The notes under the pieces were generated by a model that was not told the DNA's origin, searched no databases, and saw only the letters and a program-made list of their open reading frames with translations. This document shows, piece by piece, positions 10,093 through 21,490 of a DNA stretch of 64,000 nucleotides (positions are counted from its first letter, which is position 1; the number at the start of each line of letters is the position of its first letter). Position numbers and translations under genes: made by a program. The DNA lies in assembly GCF_000143415.4 (NCBI RefSeq), contig NW_003314321.1, positions 62,001-126,000 of the forward strand. Reading direction: 5' to 3'. This stretch comes from Selaginella moellendorffii. Lineage: Eukaryota > Streptophyta > Lycopodiopsida > Selaginellales > Selaginellaceae.

Positions 10093-10780
10093 AGAAAACA
10101 AACAAAAACAAAACCATTAGCCAGATTTTGTTTGTAAAATGGGGATTAAATGTTTCTAAATGCTAATTTACCTTGAGCATTAAAGTATGTTTTCACCGCC
10201 TCCTTGGTTACCCCTTTAAACTTTAGACGAGCTTTGACCACCATTGCATTCGCAGTGTGGCTCGAGCTGGACTCTCCTGCGGCAATGCTAGCATCAATGC
10301 ATTATAGCACATGTCTGTGGAGGTTTCCAGGCAATGATTTTGGGTGGTAGGGTAGCGCATTAGCTCAATTTTGCCTTCTCTCGTTTGCCATAGTTTGTAG
10401 CACTGTTTCCAGCTCAGATCAATCGATCAGAGCAGGGGCCTCGACATACACATTGAGCTGCCTAAAACTCTCAAGGAAAAGCTGCTCAATGACACCTCCT
10501 TCACTTGCTACTTTAGTGACAAAGAGAACTCTAGCTGGTCCAAGGTCTGTGTAGGGACGAGTGTGAAAATATGGCTCTGTTTTTTTGTTTACTCTGGAAA
10601 ATAAGATCTCAGTAACCAAACACTTTGGATTCCTGAGAGAAGAAAGCTAACATTATTGAACTGATGGAGTTTGCCTCCAGAACATTTTCAAGATTGAAGT
10701 GCAAGTTTCTGCTTGATACGTGGAGCAAGTTAGTGTTCATTGTTGGAACTCCGTGTTGATCAAGGATGTTGATCAGGGAA
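10093..10780. other. Unassigned region with possible minus-strand coding remnants
   Basis: Two short minus-strand frames (10419-10619 and 10609-10791) look protein-like and might be exons of one gene or of a remnant, for example the stretch HTRPYTDLGPARVLFVTKV. I do not recognise the family. The second frame overlaps the stop of the reductase gene at 10781. Nothing else is evident. Confidence 0.3.
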
Positions 10781-11982
10781 TCAGCACACATAAGGCTTGA
10801 GATATACTTGTGGAGAAGTATACTCTACCTCGGGATACAAAGCAGTGGCTTCAATATCATCCGGAGCCAACTCAAAGCACATAGCTCCGTTGTAAAAAAA
10901 GTGATAGATGCGTGTCCACACCTCTCTGAGCTGCAATGGAGTTTGAGCGTCTGCAAAACCAAGCAATCCCGTCAGTAGACCTCGCAAATGAAAGCTCTCA
11001 CCGTTGATGTGTAGAAGAATCTCCTCCTCGCTCATCCACCTCTTTTCAAGGGTGACCCCGGTCATTTCTTCCCACAATGCTACTTGCTCGTTCATTGTCA
11101 AGGCGTTTCCGGGAGGGCGAACGTAAAGAGCCTTGTTGAGTGTTCTGGGATCATCGACCGACTTGAGCAAGTAAGTTGCGAGGTCCGTGAATCCGCCAAA
11201 GTCAAAAGAGACAAATGCATGATCTAGAAGCAACAAAACTGGTACCTTTCTGATCTCCATCTTTGTAAATGCAAACCTTGTCTCTGGGTGGAGTGAAAGT
11301 CGGGAAACCGTCCATTTGTACGAAACTGGCGAGCATGATCCCCATGATACAGTTCGCCATGAAAAACGTATGAGGAATTCCTGCTGCTTCGATGGCTCTC
11401 CGGATAGCTACCTTGTCCCTATACATGGGGCTCTCGGGAATGGACTGGTCCTTGCAGATCCTATCCGCGTCCATCCCAAACTCGGAGGGGTAGAACTTCT
11501 GGAGAAGACAACTGTGTAAGTCGGGATTCACTTGAAAACCGTAAACTTCACCTTGATGTTTCCAGCTTCTTTCACGGCTCTGATGAGATCGTACTGGAGC
11601 TTTAGTTGATCTTCCCCAAGAGCGCAGATCACAACATCGACTTGCTGTAATATTCGCACAAGACCCTCTTGGTCTTCCAGAAAGCACTGGTTTCCAAAAA
11701 GCAGAAATGTAAGTGAACCAACACCAAGTAACTGATGATAGCTAGTACGGTGTAAATCGTTGCTCCGGCTTTTCTTAGCCCAACCAGGAACCGGACTTTA
11801 TCAACATGTTTTGACACCTGAAACTCACCCTAGAGATCAAAGAAGAAATGTAGATAACTTGAAAGTACCTGTGGACGAACTAGTATACTAGTTGGATGAC
11901 CCGATTGAATACTAGCAGTAGCGATGTACTTGCCGATGTATCCCGTAGCTCCAACGATCAGAATCTTGCTCTTGGGCTCCAT
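10781..11982 (-). CDS. Isoflavone reductase-like NmrA-family NADPH reductase (PCBER/PLR type)
   Basis: The first exon (11869-11982) encodes the dinucleotide-binding N-terminus ILIVGATGYIGKY. Later exons give VDVVICALGEDQLKLQ, KFYPSEFGMD and YRDKVAIRRAIEAAGIPHTF. The Lys of YRDK is the catalytic lysine in this family. The C-terminal half shows the family pattern DDPRTLNKALY and ends EYTSPQVYLKP, so the length (about 310-320 aa) is normal. The family reduces phenylpropanoid substrates such as phenylcoumaran benzylic ethers, pinoresinol or isoflavones; the substrate cannot be told here. One junction is odd: the reading frame is restored only if 22 bp near 11232-11253, starting GT and ending AG, is removed. 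This is either an ultrashort intron or a frameshifting insertion. Confidence 0.8.
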
Positions 11983-12099
11983 ACTCACTCAAAATCAAAA
12001 CCAAATGGAAGAATCATCACAGTGGCAGCCCTTTTCATAGTGGAGCTGGCATCCAGGATTATCACCTTACCATCGCGTCTTTGTTTACGAATTCCAATG

Positions 12100-13858
12100 T
12101 TACAAGCTCTGTGTTACCTGAGCTGGTTTGGGCCTCGAAACAATACAAACCCCGTGATTAGCTCCACAAGAAACACCCAACACTTCTACCGGAGTTTTCT
12201 CATGAAGAGCCTGTGGAAATTGTACCAAAACGGGATCTAGTTGCTCATCCTTAAGTCCAGGAATTCCGAGCTGGTAGTCGCGATTCTTTCCCCACGTATA
12301 TAGATCCCCATTCTCTGAAAGCATATGAGCATTTCTTGCAAGAAAAAAAGGAAAGGCTACTAACCAGTGATTGCTGCTGTCCAAGCCGGTCCGCAAGCAA
12401 TGTAAGTGCATGTTTTATCAGCCATAGCCTCGACAATAGCCGGCTCTTTCCCGTTTTCCAAAGTCCCATGACCAAGTTGGCCATTTCCACCATATCCCCA
12501 TGTAATCACTTTCCCGTCCTCTAAGCGAAACATAGAATGTTACGTACCAACAAGAAAAAACCAAGGCAAGAACTTACGAGTGAGAGCAGCGGCATGGAAT
12601 CCACCACAAGCTACTTGCACTAGAGTCACATCTTCCAGAGCGGCTACAACCTTGGGCTTCCAGTTATTCGCTCTCGTTCCATGGCCAAGCTCATGGTTTG
12701 CATTCCCTGAACAGAATCAACACCAGTCTCCCCAGTTTTCAGGAAAAGAAAAATACCTCCCCAGGACCATAATTGGCCCGACTTAGTGAGAGCCATTGTG
12801 AAAAATCCCCCGCAATAAACCGAGGCGATGGGAACGTCTAGCGCTTGGACCTTCGTCGGCCTGCTCAATGCACCTTCGTCCATGATGTCCGGGTTTCCAT
12901 GCCCGAGCCTTCCTTCACCCTCGTCTCTTCCCCATGTGTAAAGCTCGCCTTTACAGAAGAAAGAAGAAGAAAACAATCAGACTCCCTCAAGAAAAAAGAG
13001 AACTTTGCTTACCACTTTCCGTGACTGCGGCACTGTGCGATCCCCCGGCCGAAACGTGAACTATCCTGTCTTTCCACGGGCCCTCCAACAATCTGGGAAG
13101 AAGCTCTCGCTCGTATGATCCATGGCCTAGAGCACCAAAAGCCCCGTACCCCCTGCAAGCTTTGGCATCAACACATCTCAAACGCAAGAACAAGAAAAGA
13201 AGAAATCAAAAACCAAGGATGATCTCACGTACCATGTATACACATTTCCAACCTCCGTGAGAGCGATGTTGTGCAATCCTCCAGCGCTCGCCATTTGGAC
13301 CCTCTTGATCCTGGGATTCACGTAAGGCTTGTACTGGTTAAACTCCGTGTCTATGCCCAGCCTTCCACCATCGCCCTTCCCCCACACAAAAACATCCTGC
13401 TCGGCGAAGAGCACCGAATGGAAGAGCCCGCAAGTCACTCCAACGTTTCCCAGCCGGGGCTTGGCCTTCTCCACAAAGAGCGATGGATCCACGCCACCAC
13501 CACCGCCACCACCACCGGCGGCGGCCCTCTTAAAAACGCCACACCTCTCAAGAACATCCAGCCTCACCTCCTCGGCCTGCGCGGCCACTTCCATGTCCAC
13601 CGGCATTCTCCCCTGGATTGGAGCCATCCCTGTGAATGCCGCGAGCTTGAGCGTGGAGATTAGCACCGGCAGCTTCTCCGTGTCCTCGGATCCATGTCCG
13701 ACTTGCCCGTGAGTCCCCCGCCCCCACGCCCATACCTCCAGCTCCGCCGGCTCGCCGCTGCTCACTCGATCCGCCAGATATCCTATCCGCCGCCGCTGGA
13801 GCGATCCAAATGCGAGGTGCGATGGCGCTGCTCGCCGCAGCATCGCGCTCCACGCCAT
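12100..13858 (-). CDS. RCC1-repeat (beta-propeller) protein, RUG3-like
   Basis: Six exons can be joined with GT-AG signals: 13233-13858, 13013-13152, 12757-12948, 12578-12706, 12365-12520 and 12100-12314. They encode repeated RCC1 blades with the signatures WAWGRGTHGQVGHG, YTWGYGAFGALGHG, LYTWGRDEGEGRLGHG, WGYGGNGQLGHG and CGANHG. The N-terminus (MAWSAMLRRAAPSHL) is Arg-rich and amphipathic, like a mitochondrial presequence. A glycine run interrupts blade 1-2. Plant RUG3 is a mitochondrial RCC1 protein needed for splicing of organellar transcripts; equivalence is an inference from targeting and blade pattern. It shares a 92 bp divergent promoter with MPP10. A fragment of its 3' end is duplicated at 6764-7014. 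Confidence 0.85.
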
Positions 13859-13950
13859 CGAGAACCCTAAAACCCTAAACCCCCCACTCGACGATATTCG
13901 TAGAATATGCCCTTTAAAACCCTAAAACCCTTGGGGCATTTTTAGGGTTT
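13859..13950. promoter_or_regulatory. Divergent RCC1/MPP10 promoter with telo-box cluster
   Basis: Only 92 bp separate the two start codons. The interval holds several AAACCCTA-type telo-boxes (near 13863-13882 and 13914-13930) and a TTTAGGGTTTATGG at the MPP10 side. Telo-boxes are known in plant promoters of ribosome-biogenesis and translation genes, which fits MPP10. Confidence 0.75.
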
Positions 13951-16148
13951 ATGGCGCTCGATGGCGCGGAGGTGGCTGCTGTGCGCGATTCTGAGGCCAG
14001 CGCGTGGCTGGATGCGTCGCCGGAGCTTGTGAGCAGTGCCAGATCTTTGTCCGAGCAGATATTCGCGCTCGCTGTCAGGTATTTTCCCAGGAATCCGCTA
14101 CGCCGGCTGCTTACGCAGGGATTCGACGCCGAGCAGATATGGCAGCAGATCGAGATCCAGGATCGGCAGCTTCTTTCGTCCGTGAGGAGGCAGATCAGGG
14201 ATTTGGAGAAGTTGGACGCTGCCGGGGATTTTTTTGGATTGGGAAATGCTGTTGCTGAGGAGCAAGAGAACGGAAAGGCGGAGGCTAGTGATGATTCTCT
14301 TAGTGAGGAGGACAAGGAAACTGAGGGAGAGGAAGTGTCTGATGAAGAGGAGGAAGAGGCGGAGGCTGGAGTGTCGAATGTTTTGGAGGACAAGTTCTTG
14401 AAGCTCAAGGATATGGATAGATTTTTGCTGGATGCTGAGGAAGAATACCAACGGGGGGACGAGGCTCCTGAAAAGGATGAAGAGGAGGATGACGAGGAGG
14501 ATGACGAGGACGATGGTGCGGATTCTGACGACGGAGATAAAGATATAAGGTAACTCGATATTGATTTTCTCTTGCTGAGACCTTTTTAGATACGAGGATT
14601 TCTATGGAATGATCAAGAGCAAGGAAAAGAGCCAAAGTAAAGATCATGACAAGGAACAAGAAGAAGAACCAGATGATGATGACGATGATGATGATGAACA
14701 AGGGGAAGACGCAGAAGAAGAGGATAATGAAGAGGACGAAGGACAACAAGAACAAGGAGGTAAAAGCGAGAGGCTGCAAGAAAAATCTTCGCATGAAAAA
14801 CAACTGGAGAAGACGCAAAAGCGTATCGAGCTGCTGGAAAAGGCTAACATGGATCCAAAAGACTGGACAATGCGTGGAGAGGTAATTCACGCATGTTTTT
14901 CCATGTTTCTGATACAAGTTCTCTTAGATTACGGCAGCCAAACGACCCAAGAACAGCGCGCTTGAAGCTGATTTGGATTTCGAGCATAACGCGCGACCTG
15001 CACCTATAATCACCGAAGAAGTCACGACTTCTCTCGAAGATCTCATTCGGCGTCGTATAATTGACGTACGCCTTTCTTCGTCGCAAAGGCTTCAACGCTT
15101 AAAACTGTATTTTGTTTCAGGGCCTGTTCGATGATGTTGAAAGGAAGCAAAAACTACCAGATGTGCCTCTTGCGCAAAAGATGGAAATCGTAAGTCGATT
15201 GTGTGTTCTAAGCGTACAAGTCTAACGTCGAAACTTCTAATTTCTTACAGGATGAAAGCAAAAGCACGAAGGGATTGGGTGAATTATACGAGGTATTTAT
15301 CAACGTGAAACTTCCTGCAATCTTTTGATCTGTTTCGTTTTTTCTTGTTTCAGGAGGAATACATGCAATCTGCAGGGCTTGCATCAGCTCCGGAAACCGA
15401 AGCAGATAAACTGAAACAAGAGGTTTTGTTCTCTTTCACTCATTGTGGCTGTTACCTACTCTCTGCTAATGCAGGCAAGAGATGTGTTTAAAAGGTTATG
15501 CATAAAACTGGATGCGCTGGCTCACTTCCATTTCGCTCCAAAACCTGTAAGGACTTCTTCGTGATATCATGTGGCTAAGGCTGGCTGTGCAGGTGATAGA
15601 AGACATGGCTGTCAAAGATGTTCCAGCGCTTGCTATGGAAGAGGTGTGTTTGCGTTTTAAAAGTGCTTGAGACTGAGCTCTATGGTTGCTCTAGGTGGCG
15701 CCTGTGTTCGTTTCGGACGCATCGATGTTAGCCCCGGAGGAGATGTTTAGCGGTAAAGGAGCAGTAAAAGACGAGAAGGAGCTCGAGAAAGGCGATAGGA
15801 AGAGGAGGCGTGCCTCAAAGAAGCGTAAATATAAAGGTGGGATGGTGTCATATCGCAGGAATATGATGTTCTTACGCAAAGTGTTTCAGCTCAACAAAAA
15901 GCCCAAGCTCTGCCTAAAAGGCCTCGAGCGGATGACAAAACTGAAGAACAGCTTTCCGCAGCTCCTAAGAAGAAGCAAACTTCCGACTTCGTGAAATCTG
16001 CCAAGGTGAGAATTCGCAAGTTTGCAGTCCTGTATTGAGCGTTGTGCTAATTCTGCAGGTTTTTGCGGAGCTTGACCGGCAAAAAACTCAGCCCGCTGCC
16101 AAAGCTAAGATTGAAAAGTCGATGCAACCTTCCTCTTTCAAGCTCTAG
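13951..16148 (+). CDS. MPP10: U3 snoRNP protein MPP10
   Basis: Eleven exons join in frame: 13951-14549, 14590-14881, 14928-15065, 15121-15189, 15251-15292, 15354-15422, 15475-15546, 15593-15643, 15695-15836, 15890-16005 and 16059-16148. Family hallmarks are [13 protein letters not shown] near the N-terminus, the long acidic stretches of exons 1-2, [21 protein letters not shown], the [18 protein letters not shown] motif and a C-terminus ending SSFKL. MPP10 sits in the small-subunit processome in the nucleolus and joins Imp3/Imp4 to U3 snoRNA for 18S rRNA maturation. Length (about 540-560 aa) is within the family range. The gene looks intact. It converges on the SET gene at 16395. Confidence 0.92.
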
Positions 16149-16394
16149 CCAGTGATCACCTTTGGTAAGAAGCTTTTTTCGCTAGCAATCTGCTCTAACT
16201 CCTGTTATTCTGATTAAGGCATTAAAATGTACGTGGAATGGCTCGCAATTTTCCGAGGCTTTCGTCCGGGGAGCTTTCTTCTGATCACTCCTACACTGAG
16301 TGATTAGAACGAAAGAATTCTAGGTAGCTTTGAGCAATCCAAAAGGATCTTAAACAAAAATGTAAAAGTCACAGGATGGAACAGGATGCCAAAG

Positions 16395-18344
16395 TTATGC
16401 CTGGCGTGTGCCATCCAGCCGATGCTTCACGCTCTTTAAAGCTCTCAGCTCACCAGCTAGGACGGCTGCAGCTAGAAGTTGTCTACTTCTCGACCTCCAT
16501 GAGTGTTGATTTAGTTCCTGCGAGACGGTGTTAGAAGGATAAAAGCTCGAGAGAAGGGCCCAACCAAGATTGATTTTTCATGCGTCTCGATTCGCCGTGC
16601 TACTTCCAGGCACACAGGAGAACCATGAAGTGGTTTTTGACCCCTGAGAAGCACAAACAATTAGTCTCTTCAAAGAAAAAGGAATGTTTTACAGCGTGTT
16701 TCCGCCAAGTTGATCTTTAAGTATCGTGTTCATTTCCGGGAATTGCGTCAATAGATCAGTCTGCAGTTTGTGAAAATTGATTCAGCACCACACCTCTTCG
16801 CACGCTCATTACCTCGTCATACGGATTTTCAGGCACAGCGAAGCCATAATCAAGTGCAAGCTCTGCGTTTGAAAGATCACCATAGTTTATCCAAATCTGC
16901 GAGGCCGAATGAAACATGAAAACAAAACAAAGACCACTGCCTTTACCTGATCGTTTTCAGCATAGTCTCTGTCCGCTGTAACCTGCTTGTGGTAAGGAAA
17001 AGAAAAAGAAAGAAGTTCAGGCGTATCTTACAACTGCGTAGTTGAGAAGCCCGTTAAATGAGAGCTTCGCAAAGCTGGTTGCGTTGTGGTTGAAAAAATC
17101 GAGCATTGGTATCTGCTAACGCCGCGTTATAATGTACACAAGGAAGTAAACAGAAATAAAGAGAGACATACCATTACTAATGTCGAGTCCTCTCCAATGG
17201 CTAGTGAACGAGAAAAGACTGCAAAGGAAGGACGAACAAAACTAGCAAGAAACAAGCTTGCCTCCTGTACCTGTGGCGTATACATGCTTGAAGTCTTCAA
17301 GAGACACTTTACCGAATAGTTGAGGCCAAACATCAAGTGCCTGCTCAAGTACAAAGGCAAGTACGTCAGAAACGCTTACAAAAACCCTTAAAGCATCAAA
17401 GTACAAAAGTCCTTGAAACCATTCGGAAAATAAACAAACAGTAAAAAAGAAGTGAATGAAAGCTTGCAAAATAGAAAACTACCCAAAGTACTTACGTTTT
17501 GCACTTGGCCAAACTCAGTTGTTATCATTTCCAGCCGCTCACGAGTCTTGCCGTATAAAGGGCTCGCCCTCAAGTAACTTAGCTCGGTGTCCTCCCAAAG
17601 AAACTACGCACTTGAAAATTTTGAGAAACAAAAACTCGATAGTCGAGTACCGTGTTGTCGAGCTCCGCTGGTTCAGGAAGACACGAGATGTATGGTGCCC
17701 AAGCTGACGACTGGAGCTCTTGCGAGAAAAAATTAGCAAAGCGAAGACGAAAATGTTGAGAGTAAACTTGCCTGGCCTTTGTAACGTTCCATGAGGACAA
17801 TAAGAGCAAGTTTGGTCCACGGCTTAACAGTGCTGGACAAAACCGTGCTGAGCTCGCCAGGAAGATCACTAGGAGCTATCATCTGGGCGAAACAAGAACC
17901 AACATTAAGAGGAAAAGAAGAAAGGACCAAACAACACAGACCAAGTCTAGAGAAATTTCCAGCACGCGTTCTCCCGCACGAACTGGACGGCTCGCAAACA
18001 ATCCCCTGCGTCATAGACTCACTCATCAATGAATCAAAAGGAAAAAAAAATAAAACCACGAACTCCACCGCTACTCGACCTGCCTGCCAGATTCTTGCGA
18101 TGTCCCAATGCGCACCGCCGATAGATCGCCATCATCGTTCCGGCTCGCGAGCCACGACATAAATCCTGCGTAGCCATTGCTCAGCTTCCGCGGCGCCTGG
18201 TTCTGGAATGATCAAGCCAAGAACTCGCGAAAGCGATCGACAATCGATCTATCAGCGTACCTGAAGCGCGCAAAACCTCCTCGAAATCGATCCAGCCGCG
18301 CCGGGAGGAAGAAGAATCCTGGGCGTCGCCACAGGCGCCCACAT
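16395..18344 (-). CDS. Copy B: SET-domain lysine methyltransferase (Rubisco-LSMT/SETD3 type), organelle-targeted
   Basis: Exon 1 (18261-18344) encodes MWAPVATPRILLPPGAAG, an Arg/Ala/Ser-rich transit-like N-terminus. Next come GFMSWLASRND, GRGLFASRPVRAGER (SET entry), a WAPYISCLPEPAEL block and SYLRASPLYGKTRERLE. Then follow MLDFFNHNA (the NHxx cofactor motif) and IWINYGDLSNAELALDYGF, with the SET Tyr (codon 16882-16884). The C-terminal part (SRQLLAAAVLAGELRALKSV) resembles the Rubisco-LSMT substrate-binding domain, but joining it past an in-frame stop after QLGGNTL requires a further intron. The main-frame product to that stop is about 315 aa. Two introns appear to use GC donors: near 18090 (after ESGR) and after ERYKGQ near 17774. 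Family members methylate lysines of chloroplast proteins or actin His. The target is unknown. Confidence 0.82.
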
Positions 18345-18517
18345 TTCTCTTCTCCAAATCCAAAATATAGGTTTTCCTACCACGTCACTGCATTGCCTTG
18401 CCACGTCATGGGAAAGCGTCGCTGATGTGGCAGATTCTCGTGCTCGCCACGTATTCAGTGCCTGCCATGTGGCATAATCCATTTTCTTGGCGTGTAATTT
18501 AGGGCATCTCGGCCGCG
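18345..18517. promoter_or_regulatory. Divergent promoter, SET gene copy B / RNA-binding gene
   Basis: The 173 bp between the divergent starts holds two ACGT-core/CACGTC words (near 18381 and 18400), resembling bZIP sites. Part of it is duplicated in inverted form upstream of copy A (7018-7089), including the words ATCTGCCACATCAGCGACGC and TTTCCCATGACGTGGCAA. Confidence 0.5.
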
Positions 18518-19591
18518 ATGGAGAGCAAGAAGCGCAAGGCGGAGGAGGATCCGGGCGGCGATGCCGGCGGAGTGGAGCAGCCGGATCTCGATAGCGCCGA
18601 CGTTCTCAAGCTCCTGGAGCCGCTGGATCGCGGCGCCATGCACTACATCCTCCAGATTTCTTGCTTGCAGCACCCGGCTGTTCTGGAAGAGGTCCGGAGG
18701 TACGTGGACAGGGATCCCGCGCACCGCAAGCTCTTCGTGCGGGGATTGGGCTGGGACACCACCACCGAGACGCTCAAGGGCGTCTTCTCGCAATCCGGGG
18801 AGGTGGACGAGGCCGTGATCATCCGGGACAAGGCCACGCAAAAGAGCCGGGGATTCGGCTTCGTCAGTTTCAAGCATATGGATGGAGCTCTGCGCGCGCT
18901 CAAGGAGCCGAGCAAGAGGATCGATGGAAGAATGACCGCTTGCCAGTTCGCGTCAACCTCTTCTTCCTCCACTCCTTGCTCTTCGATCACTCCATCCATG
19001 AATCCTCCCCCGCCGAGGCCATTCATCGAAGACGTCTCCACCAGGAAGATCTACGTCGGGAGTGTTCCAGTGGGGACGAGCGCGGACAAGGTGCTGGCCA
19101 TCTTCTCCCAATTTGGAGAGATCGCCGAGGGGCCGCTGGGATTCGACCGCTCCACTGGAGCTTCCAAGGGATTCGCGCTCATCATCTTCAGAACCTCCGA
19201 GGGAGCGCGCAAGGCGCTGCTGGATCCTTTCAAGACGATCGATGGCCACCAAGTTCATTGCAAGCTCGCCGCCGAGGGGCTGGCCAAGCAGCAGCAAATC
19301 AAGCACGATCAAGCGTCCATGGATCATCACCACCATCAAGCCATGCGGCCTTTGATGGCTCCAGCGATCGCTCACAACACCATGAAACAAGCTCCTCATC
19401 CTCTCGTCAACTATCACTACGTCCAAGCTCCTCCGCCATCTTCGAGGGCGGGATCATACAACTATCCGGCAGCGTTTGGAGGACAAGCCGCCTCTCAGGG
19501 GCAGTATTATGGGATTCACCCCGGCTATGGAGTTTCGTATCCCGCAAGTGGAGTTCCAGTGGCGAGCGTTCCATCGGGTTACAGCAGCTAA
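18518..19591 (+). CDS. UBA2-like RNA-binding protein with two RRMs
   Basis: A single 357-residue exon. The acidic/basic N-terminus (MESKKRKAEED) is followed by LLEPLDRGAMHYILQ, typical of plant UBP1-associated proteins. RRM1 spans about residues 69-145, with RNP2 KLFVRGL and RNP1 KSRGFGFVSF. RRM2 spans about 173-250, with RNP2 KIYVGSV and RNP1-like SKGFALIIF. The tail is rich in His, Gln, Ala, Tyr and Pro. The family binds U-rich 3' UTRs in the nucleus and takes part in stress/ABA and senescence responses. The start codon is the first ATG after the divergent promoter shared with the SET gene. Long frames on the same and opposite strands here are shadows of this GC-rich exon. Confidence 0.88.
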   Translation: MESKKRKAEEDPGGDAGGVEQPDLDSADVLKLLEPLDRGAMHYILQISCLQHPAVLEEVRRYVDRDPAHRKLFVRGLGWDTTTETLKGVFSQSGEVDEAVIIRDKATQKSRGFGFVSFKHMDGALRALKEPSKRIDGRMTACQFASTSSSSTPCSSITPSMNPPPPRPFIEDVSTRKIYVGSVPVGTSADKVLAIFSQFGEIAEGPLGFDRSTGASKGFALIIFRTSEGARKALLDPFKTIDGHQVHCKLAAEGLAKQQQIKHDQASMDHHHHQAMRPLMAPAIAHNTMKQAPHPLVNYHYVQAPPPSSRAGSYNYPAAFGGQAASQGQYYGIHPGYGVSYPASGVPVASVPSGYSS

Positions 19592-19968
19592 AATCTATAG
19601 AGAGGTACGTGATGTAGAAACAAAGATCACTTTCTCGCAATAGTTTTGGTTCTTGGTTCGGACTGACTTAAAACAAGTTGGCTCTCCCTCACAGCAATTT
19701 ATTCTTTTTAAAAAGATAGTTTTAGTTCAATTTTTTAACAATTAGTTCGTTCTTTTGTAAAAGATAAGACTTTTTAATATCAAAATGCATTTGAAGATAC
19801 GGTCTAGCTCTGATTGCTGATTGATTTCAGCAAATACCGGGATCAAGATCTCCTCTTGCTGTCATGTCGCTTCCGCTAGATCTAATCCAACACGCTATCT
19901 TCTACTAGGTCCAACTTGCGTGCTGGATCTTATCGCTCATAAGTTCATACCTGTGTGAGTTCCAGAAC
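19592..19968. other. Intergenic / P450 promoter
   Basis: No gene is visible. The first 120 bp is 3' UTR-like and AT-rich. The rest is the probable promoter of the P450 at 19969. Confidence 0.5.
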
Positions 19969-21490
19969 ATGGCAGCCCTCGTGGTAACTCTTTTGATTGT
20001 GCTGCTCCCTCTCCTATTGTGGTGGCTTCGCATCTATCAGAGCAAGAAAAATGTAGCGCCAGGGCCTTTAGCGATTCCACTTTTGGGCCATCTTCACTTG
20101 CTGGGAAGGCATCCACACAAAGCCCTGTCTATTCTCTCCAAGAAGTTTGGATCTGTCATGAGCATCAATCTAGGCTCTGTTCCAACGCTTGTAATCTCTT
20201 CTCCAGATGCTGCAAAAACCATTCTCTCCACGCAGGACATCTTCTTTGCATCCAGGCCAAGGACTGCCGCTGCCAAGTTTATCTTCTTCAACGCAAGGGA
20301 TATGGTGTGGTGCGAGTATGGATCGTACTGGAGGACAATGAAGAAGGTTAGTACTCTGGAGCTCTTCACGGCCAAGAGGGTGGAGGAGTCAAAGAAGCTG
20401 AGGATGGAAGAGATTTCTCGGCTTGTGACCTCTATTGCTCGGGAGGGTGACAATGGAAGGGTTGCTATTGACATGAATGCCAAATTGTCAATGACTAACA
20501 TGAACTTGGTGAGTTTTATGGCATTCAGCCAGAGGTTTGAGGAATCCTCATTTGTGGAGCTCTTGCAAGAGGCAATTGATCTTGTGACTAGTTTTGTTCC
20601 CAGTGATTACTTCCCCTATCTCAGCTGGATGGATGATTACCTGGGCACTGTTCCAAAGATGAAAGCCGTACAGGGCAAGCTTGACAAGATATTCCAGGCA
20701 ATCATCGACGAGCACAGACGTGTAAATGGGGAGAAACAACGAGCTCCAGATCTTGTCGATGTGCTGCTCTCGCTGGATGAAGTAGATGACAATGATCGAA
20801 AGGGCTTGATCATGGTGAGTGAAAGTCCTAAGATCTTCAGAAAATATCATCTTTTCTTGCTTCTAGGATATGTTTGGTGCTGGAATTGATACCTCTTCCA
20901 TCACCACGGAGTGGGCTCTCTCAGAACTCATACGCAATCCAGCTTGCATGCTGAAAGCCCAGCGCGAGATTGACCAGGCCGTGGGGTTTGACCGAGCCGT
21001 GAACGAAGATGATCTCCTCAACCTCGGCTACGTTAGAGCGATTGCCAAGGAGACCTTCCGCTTGCACCCGCCGGTCCCGCTGCTGATCCCGCACGAGTCA
21101 ACGCAAGAGTCTCTGGTCAACGGGCTCCGCGTTCCCGCCAGAACCAGGGCCACGGTCAACGTGTGGTCAATCGGGAGGGATCCAAGGTGGTGGGAGCGTC
21201 CGGAGGTGTTTGATCCGGACAGGTTTGCTGCGAGGAGTGTGATTGATGTCAAAGGGCAGCACTTTGAGCTTCTTCCGTTTGGATCTGGGCGGAGGATGTG
21301 CCCGGCGATGGGCTTGGGATTGGCCATGGTTGAACTCTCACTTGCGAGGTTGATCCAGGGATTCGAGTGGAATTTGCCAGCAGGACTGCAAGAGCTGAAT
21401 ATGGAGGAGGAATTTGGGGTGACGCTCCGGAAGAGAGTGCATCTGAGTGCTCTTGCAATGCCCCGTTTGAAGGCAGAGCTTTACGTTTAG
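19969..21490 (+). CDS. Cytochrome P450, CYP71-clan (A-type)
   Basis: Two exons (19969-20814 and 20867-21490) give a full-length microsomal P450 of about 490 aa. There is an N-terminal membrane anchor (ALVVTLLIVLLPLLLWWL) and a proline hinge APGPLAIPLLGHLHLLGR. The I-helix is GAGIDTSS, the K-helix ExxR is KETFR, and PEVFDPDRF follows. The heme loop is FGSGRRMCPAMG. The usual Gly after Cys-Pro is Ala here (CPA instead of CPG), a departure from the family that may affect the heme pocket. The substrate is unknown; A-type P450s usually act in specialised metabolism. A close tandem paralogue lies at 22179-23692, sharing intron position and near-identical sequence. Confidence 0.88.

Noticed and set aside
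14405-14917. 170-codon minus-strand frame with hydrophobic runs
   Set aside because: It is the antisense of the acidic Glu/Asp codons of MPP10, which read as Leu/Phe/Ser/Ile runs.
18953-19426. 157-codon minus-strand frame
   Set aside because: Antisense shadow of the UBA2-like exon with no family pattern.
18661-19617. 318-codon plus-strand frame overlapping the UBA2-like gene
   Set aside because: It is a shadow in another frame of the GC-rich RRM exon; no motif, whereas the main frame has two RRMs.
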